Part shown: positions 1 through 11,201 of the stretch, in pieces | Layout of the letters: each line of letters opens with the position of its first letter | Position numbering within the stretch: position 1 is the stretch's first letter | Origin: Immersiella caudata | Taxonomy: Eukaryota > Ascomycota > Sordariomycetes > Sordariales > Lasiosphaeriaceae | Assembly (NCBI GenBank): GCA_030512335.1 | Contig: JAULSU010000001.1 | Coordinates: 3,720,001 to 3,784,000, forward strand | Direction: 5' to 3' | Length of the DNA: 64,000 nt | Notes under the pieces: model-generated | What the model was told of the DNA's origin: nothing | What the model saw: only the letters and a program-made list of their open reading frames with translations | Database searches by the model: none | Made by a program: the position numbers and the translations under genes

Positions 1-149
1 CGCTCCTGCTGCTGCTGCTGCTGCTCCTCTATACCATCCCATCACTTTGACGCTTTACAGGGACTATTTACTTCCCCTTGCCTTTTCATTCTCAGCCAAC
101 AAGGGTTATGGGGGTATCATCTCTATCTATATGTTCTAGCCTATCTATG

Positions 150-210
<61 letters not shown>

Positions 211-244
211 GCCAGCCGACCATTTCTCATGATCGAAAGGGCTT
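1..244. repeat. CTG and CT microsatellites downstream of the first gene
   Basis: A short (CTG)n-like run lies at about 6-27. An almost pure CT dinucleotide run of roughly 56 nt lies at about 153-208. The first confident coding sequence (minus strand) ends at 245, so the CT run is probably in its 3' UTR or terminator region. No gene is visible in these 244 bases. Confidence 0.85.
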
Positions 245-2164
245 CTAACCCTTCCTCTCAACCTCCAACGATCCCCGGCAGGCCCATTGCTCATCCGTAC
301 CCACCTCGGCTTTTAAGCTGCTTACACTCGTCTGGCAAGTGATCATCTTGATGAATTTCTTTGTCCGGCTCTTTGTCCGGCTCTTTGTCGCGTTGGGAGG
401 GTACAGGCCGCGTGCCTCATCCGTGCGGAATGGCTGATTGGAAGATGATTTCTGATCAGGCCGGCTGCGAGGGGTCGATGCTGGGGCAGTGCTGTAGTCA
501 GATCGATCGCGACTTGCGGAGCTGCTGCGGCGAGGAATGGTTGGGAGTTGGACCCGGCTAGAGCGTGCGGGTGTTGCCTGTTCGCGGGATGACGACGACG
601 CCTGCGCTCGAGAGACACCCGACTTGGTCTGGGAGGTCGCTCGGGTTGCGGACGATGCCTGTGTTTGAGACATGGTCGAAGTCGGTGTTCGTGACGAGGC
701 CTGAGCACGGGAAGCGGTGCTTGAGGAGCTCGGGGTTTGTTGCACAGCTGGGACTCCTCGCAAAGCCTGCTGTCGCTCATATCGGCGGCGGAATGGCTTG
801 GGGCTGAAAGGATCCAATGGGCCCGGGGCATCCTCATCATCCGTTGGCGTACGATCCACACCCTTCCTCTTGTCAACCCGGCGAGGAGTTGTCGGCGGAT
901 TTCGCGGGGATGGCGCTCGTGCGCTGCTCCCAGCTCGCCCGAAGCCAGTTGTGTGCAGCTTCTTCACGGGGCTGACGGGAAGCGGCGTGCGCCCAAGGCC
1001 ATCGGCACTGGAGACTGGTGAGACGACGTATTCCTCGGTGGCTGGCTTGGAGGCGGCCTTTTTGGATTTCACAGTCCCGCTCCGAAGAATAGGTCGCATG
1101 ACCGCTGGGTCGAGCTCGGCGCCAGAGGGCATATAATTGGCGTAGTTGCGGTGAATATTCAGCGGCTCGACCATCAGCGACGCCCGGGGAGGTGAGCGAC
1201 TTGGCTGGGAAGAAGCGGAGCTTTGTCCTCGGGTTGGCTGAGCGGTCGCTGGAGTAGGCGCTGGAGTCTCTCTTGTAGGGACAGGCTTTCTCGCAGATAT
1301 GCTCCGGTAGCTTGAAGGGGGGTCAGCACGCAGGGCAGAACTCGCCCGCGGCGGTGGTGGTTGAGGGATATTGCGCCTCAACGTCGACACAGCCCTAACT
1401 TGAGATGCGGGAGCCCGGACACGTGGGTCTCGAGTAGTCGGTGCTCGGGTGCTTGCGGGCGGCAGCGGGCTCGGCTTCCTCCCACGGATGGAACCCGCTT
1501 CGGACCTGACATCATTAACATTCTCGACCAGCCCCGGCTTATACCGAACGTCGCCATACCGCCGAAGCTGGGCATCGGGACACGTGTTTGGATTCGCGAG
1601 TCGCAACCCGCTCCCCCTGAGCCTTGCCTCCTCCCTCTCCTCTGCGGCTAGAGCTTCGGCCATTCGCTGAGAGGCTGCAAGGGAGCCAGCAGCATTCGCC
1701 GCCAGCAACGCACCTTGACGCGCTCGCTCGTACACCTCAAGGAGGGCGTCCTCCTCTTGGATCGTGGCAGGTTGTCGCCTAGCGGCCGCTTTCGGAGTCG
1801 CATGCTTGCTGAGATGAGGCGAGCTGAACTCAAAGCTCGTGCTGGTAGCCAGAGGCCATGGATCCCTCGCCTTTTGCGAGCTGGAAACTACAGGCGTGAA
1901 GCCTGTAGTGCCTCTCGCCGTTTGCTGAAGCACGCGGATGTAATTTCTGCTACCTACAAGATCTTTAGCCCCAAGCCTTTTTTCTCGCTCTCCGCGCCTA
2001 TGCTTTGGGCAAAGCACATCGGTGGTGGTCCTTGTGAGATCACCGCAGTGTTGCTTGCCCCCAAGGCGGTTGATCACCGAGGGTTTGAAGTTCTTGCATG
2101 GAATGATCTTACCTATGGGCTCTACGCAGTCGCACAGGTAGTGCCACCGCTGCTCTTGACACAT
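245..2164 (-). CDS. Hypothetical Ser/Pro/Arg-rich disordered protein
   Basis: Single uninterrupted frame of 639 aa starting at the ATG at 2164; the open frame extends a little further upstream but only with a TTG. I do not recognise a family. The first ~60 residues carry spaced Cys (MCQEQRWHYLCDC and C/H further on), suggesting a small metal-binding or disulfide head. Residues ~140-185 look helical and Ala/Glu-rich (ERARQGALLAANAAGS, then EALAAEEREEARLR). The rest, about 190-600, is low complexity (Ser, Pro, Thr, Arg) and likely disordered, with many S/T-P sites. Near the C-terminus TKSR is duplicated, mirroring a 12-bp DNA repeat at ~361-385. The last ~35 residues end in EQWACRGSLEVERKG, closely similar to the tail of the next minus-strand gene. 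Function unknown; possibly a nuclear or cytoskeletal scaffold, which is only a guess from composition. Confidence 0.6.
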   Translation of the reverse strand: MCQEQRWHYLCDCVEPIGKIIPCKNFKPSVINRLGGKQHCGDLTRTTTDVLCPKHRRGEREKRLGAKDLVGSRNYIRVLQQTARGTTGFTPVVSSSQKARDPWPLATSTSFEFSSPHLSKHATPKAAARRQPATIQEEDALLEVYERARQGALLAANAAGSLAASQRMAEALAAEEREEARLRGSGLRLANPNTCPDAQLRRYGDVRYKPGLVENVNDVRSEAGSIRGRKPSPLPPASTRAPTTRDPRVRAPASQVRAVSTLRRNIPQPPPPRASSALRADPPSSYRSISARKPVPTRETPAPTPATAQPTRGQSSASSQPSRSPPRASLMVEPLNIHRNYANYMPSGAELDPAVMRPILRSGTVKSKKAASKPATEEYVVSPVSSADGLGRTPLPVSPVKKLHTTGFGRAGSSARAPSPRNPPTTPRRVDKRKGVDRTPTDDEDAPGPLDPFSPKPFRRRYERQQALRGVPAVQQTPSSSSTASRAQASSRTPTSTMSQTQASSATRATSQTKSGVSRAQASSSSREQATPARSSRVQLPTIPRRSSSASRDRSDYSTAPASTPRSRPDQKSSSNQPFRTDEARGLYPPNATKSRTKSRTKKFIKMITCQTSVSSLKAEVGTDEQWACRGSLEVERKG

Positions 2165-3980
2165 TTTTTTTTGCGTCAGTTGCGTTTCTAGTTTGGTAGT
2201 TGTTGTCGTTGAGGCCAGCTCTACGATGAAGTGACGCTTACGCTGTGCCAATGACTTAGTGTTTTAGTAGTTGGCGGCGGTTGGACCTGTTTTGTGGAGG
2301 GCTTTTTTTTTTTTTTTTTTTTTTTTTTGAGCGTGAAGCGTCGTCTTTACTGGTATATTCGATAGCAAGGCTCACGCGAGATATTGGGGTGGTTTTTGGT
2401 TTAAATTCAAGGCAATCGTCTCATCTCATCTTTGTCTTCGCTAGTGCAGACAGCACGCACCCCTTTTTGTAACACAATCTCGACGGGACGTCTTAGGCAT
2501 TGTTCTTTCTTTGGGAGCTCAAGTTTCCGAATTACAAGTCTATTGTGGATGAACAAAGAAGTTGGAGACAACATGTCGCGGTTGTTCGCGCTCAGGGGCC
2601 AGCACCCTTTGAACCTTACCCATGTTTAGCCTTGAAGGTTAGGAGAGATGACATGTGCCACACGGCCTTGAACCGTAGTATGTGACCTCAAGTTACGGCA
2701 CCTACCTAGGTAAATAAATCAGTTCGAACTCTAAACTTCAGAGGTGTATTTATTTTGCATCCGACTTGTATCCTCCCTGTCGGCCAATCGAAAGTCTCAA
2801 AGACATCTCTGACACCACACCGGCGGCTGCCAATCATGTTGAAACTATAGGCACCTCTCCCTCATTGCGGGAGATGCAACGTCGTGATTTGTATGATTCC
2901 GCCACCTTCATCATCTCACGACACCAACGCATCTTGGCATACCAGGTCGCCATGGTCCGCCATTGTCGAACTCGACGGCATCGATTGGGCATTTATCCAG
3001 CGTGGACTCTCCTGGAACACCGCCAATGTCCAGTACCTTGTCGGCAGAAGCATGCCGCTGGATGAAATATCCAAGGATTTCCAGGATTTTCACACTTGGG
3101 AGATCCCAGCACATTGAAACATTTGGCCCGGCGTTGGAACACTCTGCGAGTTTCCAGACAGGCCCTTCGCGCAAATCACGATGGACGGGATCCGTGACGG
3201 TTCTCGGCAAGTTGGGAGACACACGCACGGCATCAAACATTTCACTTGGGCATGTTGCGGAGGCAGCACATCTACTCTGCCTGTGTCCGCGACTCGTCGG
3301 GCCAGATCGTCTACAGCTTTCGACCCAGATGCGGGTTCAGAAGAGTTGATCAATCATCTTCCGTTTGGCGATACTTTGAGCGACCCGTTCGATCTGTGGT
3401 GGCTTTGGCCTATGGATTACGTCATTCCGGAAAGCAGCAACTCTGAGCGGGAGGTTCAAGCGAACGGGAACACGAAGCTGGAGGTCTCGCATGTTTGCTG
3501 CTGCGGTGGCCGTCGACCGACGTGGCGTGATGACTCGATTGCATCTGTGAATAGCGACGGTTTCCAAAAATGGGTTGAAGACGGCCACCTCTTCTATTCG
3601 CATCGACCCGCTCGCTTCTGGACTGGCGTTAATCATGGGCTTCTTTTTGATTTTAGTAAAGATGCTGATTAACGCTGAACAGACCAAGAAGGGGTGCACG
3701 TCACAAGCTGGAAGCTTGCAGAGAAATTAGCCGTGACAAACTCGGGCGCGACACATGTCTGTGTGATTGCAAAGACAGGCAGAGGCAAGCCTCAAATATT
3801 CAAAATCATCGTTAAAAGGGAAAAGAAGAATATAAACTCAGCATTTTTTCTACTTGCGAAGTACATCCCCCGCTTCCACCACCCCATTTGTGACCGTCTG
3901 CGAACAAAAAAAAAAGGGGGGGGGGGGTATCAACAACAAGAATGCAACGCTAAGAATGCAAGTGCGACAAACTATCAACA
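2165..3980. other. Intergenic stretch, no firm gene
   Basis: Contains a ~24-nt poly-T run at about 2305-2328 and an A-run directly followed by a G-run at about 3907-3927. Between 2760 and 3700 both strands carry moderately protein-like frames (plus strand 3181-3672; minus strand 2911-3240 and 3337-3699), but no frame links to a start, splice sites and a recognisable domain. It could be a small unrecognised gene or a decayed one. Confidence 0.4.
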
Positions 3981-5390
3981 TCACGCTCCTGCCTTCCTCT
4001 CAATCTCAACGGATCTTTTGCAGACCCACTCCTCACTTTCCGGACTGCTGCTTCGACATCCTTTACAACACAGTAATTTGAGAACCCTTCTTCCGCGATG
4101 CTTCGGGGCACTTGTTGGGATATTTTTGACTCGAGAAGCTTTCCTGGTGAGCAGCGAAGATCGAAAGGGGGCGGGAGGCGGTTTTTGAGATTTTTGGTGA
4201 GTTGGGTCCGCCAGGGCAGTTGGAAGTACGCGGGAAGCCAACGGCGAGGTTGCATTTAGGGGCGTATCGGGGTGTAATGATGAACTGAGTGGGCGAACCA
4301 GCGCCGGTGGTGTGTTTTGCCCGCTCGAGGTCTCCACCTGAGCATCTGGATGGACATTCGACTGTTCTCTGAAGACGGGGATGAACTTGGGGTCGTTAGT
4401 CGTCCCAAGGGAGACGACGTCTGGGGGAAGTGGGTTTGGGCGTGCTGTAGGAAGGGTATTCGCTCCTTGGAGATGAGTGGTAGCGTTCTCTGCTGGGACT
4501 TCGTCTCCTGATGCTGTTTCGCCGCTTTGATCATGGTAAGTTTTTATCCCCCTACTTTGGTGCTCGAAAGGGGCCCACTCACAGAGTCGGGGCTGACGTT
4601 GCGAGGTTCCCCACGGGTACCATAGCTGCTGCACGGCGAAGGAGCGAGTCGTAATGGCCGCTCCGTGCTCTGAGCCCTCCTCCTTCCACAGCTCCTCGAG
4701 CGACTTCTTGCGACCCTCGGCAGGGATGGGCTGCGGCGCCCACGGTAGAGCTCTGCTCCAGAGAACTCATAAGACTCCTGGTATGGTGCAGACGTGGCGT
4801 TTTTCTCGGTCGGTGAGGTTGAACGGTATGGTGGAGGGGAGTACGTCCAGGTGGAGCCGAAGCCAGGTCGAGTGCTGAAGAAAAGGGGTTTTTAGTTCAG
4901 AATCTCATCTACTCAGGAGACAGGTACGCACTCCTCGAATTTTCCCTCGGGAGACCTGATACTGATAGATCGATATAGAGTCGGTTTGTGATCTGTACCA
5001 ACATCCTGGATTCTGGGCCTGTGGGGTAGCGAGTCGTCCCTGGGCCATTTACCTGCGCTGCTCTCGTTGCGCTCAAAAGAATAGCCCAAGTTTCCAGTTC
5101 CTCCGGACCAGCTTCGCCCAGAGTATCCCCCAGCGGAGGAGTATCTCGGAGGTGACACCGACTTGGATGACTCGGACCAGGCATTTTGAGATCCCGATTC
5201 GGGGTTGGAGGTTAGGAAAAGCTTTGCACACCCTATCAGTTGGGAAGCACGGAAAATCCTGGTAGCTTACAATGGATAGTACTGCTTTTCGAGGTCTTTG
5301 TCGGCTTGCGGTGTCGAAGTGTGATCGCCAAGACTGGTGTTTGCGGGCCTATTATATCCTTCTCTTGTTGAACACGCGGACGTTGTGTCG
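3981..5390 (-). CDS. Hypothetical disordered protein, multi-exon, borders uncertain
   Basis: The last exon is clear: an open minus-strand frame from about 4752 to the stop at 3981. It includes AEGRKKSLEELWKEEG near its start, a Pro/Ser/Thr-rich middle, and a Cys-rich end (LLCCKGC, then EEWVCKRSVEIERKAGA). That tail matches the tail of the gene ending at 245, which supports the strand and frame. Upstream minus-strand frames that also look coding lie at about 4780-4875 (Tyr/Pro/Ser-rich) and 4913-5170 (Gly/Ser/Tyr-rich, SSAGGYSGRSWSGG). A possible exon ends at a GTAAGC donor near 5268. I could not join these exons with certainty, so the start and introns are unresolved. No enzyme domain is visible; function unknown. 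Confidence 0.35.
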
Positions 5391-6747
5391 AGTCGAACAC
5401 AGTCACTATGGTCATGTCACAACCCCATTGTGTCTTTGTTCTTTGTCGAGGCGCCTTTGGAGTGGACTGGGGTTGCCAACAATGCGCTCCATTGTCAATT
5501 GCAAGTTTCACAGCACTCGCCCCTTTCTTCAAAACTCCTTCTTTCCGTCCTCCTCCACGGGTATCTGACCAGGAAAAAAACACTGATAAAAGTGCCTTAG
5601 TACGCCCCTGTGACGAGTTGATCCAAAGTTTCCCCTTTTTGTTACTTGGTTGGCCTTCCACCGCGTGTGCTCGCTCTTGACGCACTCCCCATGACACTGT
5701 AGAGGGGCACCTACTTGGTTGAATAACAAGTCACAAACCAATCTGTTCATTGCTGAGCATGGGACAGTTTTGGGAGGTCGTGGTGGCGCGGTGGACTGAT
5801 TGATTGGGGGATTGGACGGAGTTGGGATGGAAGGACGGAGTTGGGATGGAAGGACGGAGTTGGGATGGAAGGGCGGAGTATGGGTAACAATAATAATAGG
5901 ATTCTCTTTTGGAGAATAGCGAAATAAGACTGGATAGTTGGTGAGTGTTTGGATGATGTTGTGTTGGTTTGTTTTGAACCCCGCCAATTGGGCGGTGGCC
6001 CCCTGAACCCCTGAATTGTGTATAGACGATCCCCCGCATTGCGTCACCCGCTGGCAACATTCCCGATAGGTCACGGGGTTTATGTTCTGCGGAAACGCTC
6101 CGAGAAGTGTGCCAATATCAATATTGTTGGATTGTCGATTCGTGGCACAAGAGTGCAATGTCGAGGCCTTGCAGAATGTCAACAGGCCCCTCGAGTACCA
6201 AGGTATGGATGACGTTTGGAGATACTCTCGATATTTATTCTTCGCTCAATATTGTTTGGATGGAAGTGAATCCTTACGTAGTTCAATCGATATATCCGAA
6301 CTATCAACGGCCGCGTGGATGCCAGGGGATATGACTTGGCACGGACGAGTTGCCAGTGACCCCTTTCACCTGGCCTGCCTTTTGGATGGAACTTGGTAAG
6401 AACCAGTAAATATCCGACCCATGCCGCTTATCAGGGTTGCTCCAGCCTTAAAGAGCGACGTGTGAGTCGGGCGAGGTCACTAAAGCAGGGGTTGCTACCT
6501 TGATGACCAGCTCCCGCCCATTGGCCATCAAGGTGCACGCACCCTGTTGGCACCCCTTCTGTTGACACTTCCCTACACCACCTCCCACAAATAGCTTCTT
6601 CTCTTTTCAACAGAAACTTCGTGAGTATTGGTCTTCACCCCTTTTTCCCCTCCCGACCATATATATACGGCATTCCTCTTGCTTCTAAAAGAATACCAGC
6701 GATATAAACCTCTTCCCCCCTCGCCGTAAAGCGAACCAACCGCCACG
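5391..6747. other. Intergenic region with a minisatellite
   Basis: No convincing gene. Holds the 19-bp tandem repeat listed separately and, close to its right end, the upstream region of the next gene, with TATA-like ATATATATA near 6659-6667 and GATATAAA near 6699-6706, 40-90 bases before its ATG. Confidence 0.5.
5814..5880. repeat. 19-bp tandem repeat (three and a half copies)
   Basis: The unit GGACGGAGTTGGGATGGAA occurs three times perfectly at 5814-5832, 5833-5851 and 5852-5870, followed by a partial, one-mismatch fourth copy to 5880. Perfect copies suggest recent slippage expansion. It lies in noncoding DNA. Confidence 0.95.
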
Positions 6748-7764
6748 ATGTCCCTCCAACCGCACATCGCCCTGCTCATAGCCGAACAGTGCAGCGATCT
6801 CAAGACGGTGCTCCATCTGATGCAGACCTGCCGGCAGATGCACGGTCTCCTCAGCGCCTACGAGCGCTCCGTAGTCAAGGAGATAGCATCTCTTCGCCAG
6901 GACCCCTTCGTATCAACCCCCTCTGGCTTCCTCCTTACCTCTCTCGACCATGAGCGTGTCCTCACCGAGCCCACCACCTTCGAGTACATCCAAGAGATTG
7001 ACATGCGCGGCCGCCGCATCACCGCTCTCTTCTCGCCCGGATCTCTCCTCTCCCTAACCCTCGAAGCCGATCGCGCGTTCACCTCCCTTCCGTCGGAGCA
7101 AATGGCCAAGCTCACCACCGGACTCCAACGCGCAGCAATGATCACCGATCGCCTAGCGGATACCCTCGCGGACGTCATGGCCACCACCAAGACCCTCCCT
7201 GGCGCCCCAGATCAGACCAATGCCATGGTGCGTCAGACGCATCGCTCCCAGCTCGAGTATATTGCCGACGAGTTAAGCCCTTTGGACCTGGCCTATCTTG
7301 GCACGCTCACCGATATTGCGGCCAACGCATACACCACAGTGCACCCGGCGCTCGCAGGCGATCCCTTCCCCTGGCCGCGCATCGCCGCCTTCAAAGAAGC
7401 TCTCCTCCGACAGGGTACCCTCGTTCTATGGGCTTGGATGGGGCCAAGCTCAACCTTAAACTCTGACTCGAATGCTGGTACCAGCACCGGCACCGACCGA
7501 CACGGTACCTCTCCGTCCCCGCCAGCCATCCAGAAACGCCTCGCCGCGTACGTTGAGGATGTAACCCGCTCAATTCTCGACGAGATCGAAGAATACGAAA
7601 GCGGCAAGGGCACGTCGAGCTCGGAGGACTTTGACAACGAGACGCTGATCCTGCCAGGTCTGTACCGAACAGTGAAGGAAGCTTTTTCGAAGAAGACAGA
7701 CTGGGCAATTGAGCGGGCTCCCCAGGAGATGGAGTTGATGGTGCTCTGGGATATTAGGCATTGA
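6748..7764 (+). CDS. Hypothetical protein with F-box-like N-terminus
   Basis: Intronless, 338 aa, beginning MSLQPHIALLIAEQCSDL. Residues ~4-45 have the spacing of a fungal F-box-like helix set: a hydrophobic helix, 'SDLKTVLHLMQTCRQMH', then a second helix. The rest is mostly helical with no motif I recognise. Residues ~235-300 contain a Ser/Thr/Gly-rich linker and an acidic patch (EEYESGKGTSSSEDFDNE). An F-box would imply an adaptor for an SCF ubiquitin ligase, but many fungal genes of this look are degenerate or of unknown role, so this is inference only. The start is well placed after TATA-like sequences, and the stop is a clear TGA. The reading frame is C-rich in third positions like neighbouring real genes, which supports coding status. 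Confidence 0.65.
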   Translation: MSLQPHIALLIAEQCSDLKTVLHLMQTCRQMHGLLSAYERSVVKEIASLRQDPFVSTPSGFLLTSLDHERVLTEPTTFEYIQEIDMRGRRITALFSPGSLLSLTLEADRAFTSLPSEQMAKLTTGLQRAAMITDRLADTLADVMATTKTLPGAPDQTNAMVRQTHRSQLEYIADELSPLDLAYLGTLTDIAANAYTTVHPALAGDPFPWPRIAAFKEALLRQGTLVLWAWMGPSSTLNSDSNAGTSTGTDRHGTSPSPPAIQKRLAAYVEDVTRSILDEIEEYESGKGTSSSEDFDNETLILPGLYRTVKEAFSKKTDWAIERAPQEMELMVLWDIRH

Positions 7765-8612
7765 GAGGGTCTTGGAAGGGTTGAGGAGACGAGGCATAGG
7801 GAAAGACAAAGACTTGGGTGATATGAGAGATGGTGTTTTGTGAAGGATAGAGGCAGATCTTGGGTGAGATCAAAAGGGCGCAGGAAAGGAGAGGGAGATG
7901 CGCTTGGACAGGATACAGGGCTGCAAAGGTGCACGGCGTTGGCGGTTTGTGAAAGCGATGTTTTTTTAGGCTCTGAAAGGGTGCGCCTTGGCGCAAGTTC
8001 AGGCGTGATTGAGAATCGATGTGCATGGATGGATAGGAGCAGGCTGATTTGTGATAGTAGCTGCGCTTGCACTGGCGTTCAGGTGTTGTGTTTCTGCCGC
8101 ATGGTCATGGTACACGCAAGCATGGCGAGGGGGCGGGTTGTTACAAACGAAGAGCTTTATTACATTTGCACCATCCCTATTGCTTTGTTTCTAGTGCACT
8201 TTGGCTTCTAGTGCGCTTTTGCTTCAATAGGGCCTCCCACATCATCCAATTGCCCATCCCATCAGGTTCGTCGTTGTGCCCCTCTCCAGGGACGGTCGTG
8301 CTTCGTCGATCTCCTGCCGCAACAGACATATCGTACACAAACCCGGTAAAAGTAGTATGTGCTTTGAAGTATAGTGAACCCCGTCTCTGATGTCCCACGA
8401 AACGCCGATAATGCAGTGTCGATAGTATTAGGAACGTCATGATCCAAATACGCGGCAGGCCAAGCAGGATATAGATTAGAGCGTCTGCGTGCCGCGATGT
8501 GTCAATAGGGGCGAGGCGCCGTCGTGGCCAGCCGCGTCGGCCGGCTTCGATAGTGTATCGGCATCCTCACCCGCCCGGTCGTGTTGACTGGCGCCAGTAC
8601 CAGCCGAGGGAA
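7765..8612. other. 3' flanks of two convergent genes
   Basis: Space between the F-box-like gene (plus) and the glutaredoxin gene (minus). No coding signal that fits either strand; longer frames here are antisense shadows of the F-box-like gene. Confidence 0.5.
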
Positions 8613-9434
8613 CTAGCCAGCCTTGGAGACGAAGCGCTCCTTGACCTCGATTCGCTTCCCGCCAATATCCTTAATCTTGTCGCCCAATGTCTTCTCCCTG
8701 TCGAGTTCGGCAATCTCGTCACCGCCGCCCACACTAATGCCGGCAATTAGGACGTTCGGTACGGTCTTGCGGCCGGTCATCTCCGCTAGCCGATCTTGGA
8801 TCCTCTTGCCGAGGGGGTGCTCGTCGAGCTCGACGACGTATGGCGCGGGTTGAATGTTGTATTTCTCCAGGAGGATCCCCTTTGCCCGTTTCGAGTGGGG
8901 GCAGTACGACTTGGAGAAGATGATGACTAGCGAGGGACGTTAGCAGTTTGCGCCGACAGAGCTATCCCCTCATGGGGAATGCGCCTTACTTGGTGATTTC
9001 TTCAGGATAGCGTTGATCTCCGCCTTCACTTCGAGATCCTCCTCCGAGTCCCGCACGAGCTCCTTATCTTCCTTCGACTTGAGCTGGCCGCCTGCGGATG
9101 ATCCCACCCCGATCACAGCCTCCGGCGCATCCGGCTTGTTGGGCGCCTTTGCGTTTGCGCTATCTTTTGCTTTCTGCTCTGCCAACCTCAGGCGCTCCGC
9201 CATCGCATTGGCCACTGCGTCATCGCCGTCGTCGTACTTTGGTATGGGCTTTTGTCGCACGCTGCCGCCGCCGCGCCCCCTGTCGAGGGCGTTTATGGTC
9301 TTGCGGTAAAAGTCCCCTGCCGTCCTGGTGTCTGCTTCTGTCGTATGGCGGAGGTGTGAGGTGAAGAAGAGGAGGGTAACGAAGCCGGCGAGGCAAACGT
9401 AGAACAGCATTCGGACTCGCCTTGCGGAAGGCAT
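8613..9434 (-). CDS. Membrane-anchored glutaredoxin (Grx6/Grx7 type)
   Basis: Two exons (8990-9434 and 8613-8926, GTAAGG donor, CTAG acceptor) give 252 aa. The N-terminus is short and basic, followed by one hydrophobic segment (~residues 8-24, MLFYVCLAGFVTLLFF), a signal anchor. A disordered stem rich in Lys/Asp/Ala covers ~30-145. The C-terminal glutaredoxin fold follows: IIIFSKSYCPHSKRAK with a CPHS active site, then the cis-Pro motif TVPNVLI and a glycine turn VGGGDEIAEL that binds glutathione. CPxS with one active-site Cys and a signal anchor is the layout of yeast Grx6/Grx7, which act in the ER/Golgi lumen on glutathionylated protein thiols. Location and role here are inferred from that family. 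Divergent from the GH53 gene. Confidence 0.88.
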
Positions 9435-11201
9435 CGTGGCCGATTTCGCGCGCGTGGCAAGATTAGGATTAGGGATGGAGCTGGAAAGTGGATGTCGCAG
9501 GCTGATAAGTCGGTCGCCGGGGAGAGACGCGATCTCGGACCCCTATCCTATCGAGTGCGAAGTCTTTGATCCTTCGTCGGCTACAGTCGATACAAGTGTT
9601 GCATGCTTTGTCGTGAAGTGGCGGCCAGGGCTGAACAAGGGGTTCAATCGGGGGAAAGGAAAAATTCCACAATAATCCCTCAGATGCGGCGCCTTCGAGG
9701 CATGGAGCGAAAGTGATTTTCAGGGGTGTCACGATGAGATTTGGGCCGAGTTGGTTGTCAGAGCTGAACCATCATGGGCGGTGGTGATGCATTGAAGGCT
9801 AATTGTGACCGCGTTTGTGCTACGCCAGAATAAGCAAATGGGAAGTTGCAGCCGGCATCAGAAGCCATCGTGGAGTGCCGTGTCCCGAGCTCCCAGGGTA
9901 TCTCAGTACACTGTGCCAGCCATCCATGGAGAGATTGCGGCGTTCCTCAAAACCACCCTTTTCTATCGACATTAATCCCCCTCAATTTGTTGCTTAAGCC
10001 TACGACTGTAGAGCGCCGCGACGATATAAAGTAAGAGTTCTGGACACTGCCCACCTCAAATAGAGACCAAGCTCATGGGGAGTTCTGCCGCGGTGAAGAA
10101 TCAGGCACTGTGCAGGCATGTTTTCCCACTCTATGCGCTAGGTAGCCTCCGCTGCAGGGGTGCCATGCCCCACTGCGCACACTCAACACCAAAGCCTGAC
10201 TTCACCAGAAAGAACAGAACCCAGGAAGCCCCTCTCCTCAAAAGTTATTCGCGCGTTCTCGTCAAAAGCAATATGTGAAAATGGCAACATGGCCACCAGC
10301 TGCAACTTGAGCGAAGCTCTGAGTGCTGCCCATCGCCGTGAAGAGTTTGACAGCCCTTACGTCACTCATATCCAATCCACTGGCCAATTCCTTTTCTCTA
10401 CCGAAGCCCATATCGATGCTTATGAGTTGTTTTTTTTCTCTTTATCTAGCTTCTGTACTCGGGGAGCTCCCCGTCAGAGCATTCCGAGCAGAATGCCCGA
10501 CTGCTACCATTTTTGGAACGCAGGACGGTCCTCTCACGATCCATCTCTTCGGGGGCCGTTTTCAAGAACGAAAATTCATGTCCTACGGATCTGTCAAACC
10601 TCAACACCGGAGTGGACCGCCGTGGGAAACGGTAAGTAGGCCGATATGTTATGTAGGGGAACTCCGTTCCTGGCCAGTGACACTCGCCAACCTCGCGGGA
10701 AAGCCCGCTCCATACCTCCAACTCCCGACAGGTGGAAAACCAGGTACAGCCAGATCCAATCCAAGGCCATGACGGAGGTAGCCATACATCTCGAATCTCG
10801 CTCGGCTGGAACATCCTACTCCTTTTCTGGGGGTAGCAGCTCATGTGGGGTGTGTTTTCGTGTAAATTGATTGGCGGGGTTGGTTGACTTTGACAACAGA
10901 GCCTTCAATCCCAAAACGGAAAACCCACCCCTTCTTCCGTAATCCAAGTGCCTCAATACAACCGTTTGGCCAAAGGACCGATTCCCCGCCATCGTTTGTG
11001 GGCTACCCGGTCGGTATTGACGGCGTGCCCATACCCTGGATTCCATCAATCACGACTGTCCAATTTACCTGAAGCTACCAGTACTGTCAAATGATGAAAC
11101 TCTTTCGTAGATAAAATGCTTTGCCCTTTCCCAGGCCACAGCACATATCACTGTGGTTTCTCTGCGTCCGCCAGCCGCAGACTTGACGTTGAACCGCCAC
11201 A
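9435..11201. other. Divergent intergenic region
   Basis: Upstream regions of the glutaredoxin gene (minus) and the galactanase gene (plus). A telomere-repeat-like GGATTAGGG lies near 9468, about 35 bases upstream of the glutaredoxin ATG. A plus-strand frame at 10323-10772 starts with a signal-peptide-like segment but shows no recognisable domain or support, so it is not called. Confidence 0.4.

Noticed and set aside
2268..2290. TTAGTAGTTGG similar to part of fungal 5S rRNA
   Set aside because: The flanking bases do not match the rest of 5S rRNA, such as internal box C or the terminal stem.
7293..8072. 259-codon minus-strand frame over the F-box-like gene
   Set aside because: Runs through the coding strand of the plus-strand gene and its 3' flank with no recognisable protein.
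10323..10772. Plus-strand frame with a signal-peptide-like start
   Set aside because: No conserved cysteines or domain and two overlapping frames of equal quality.
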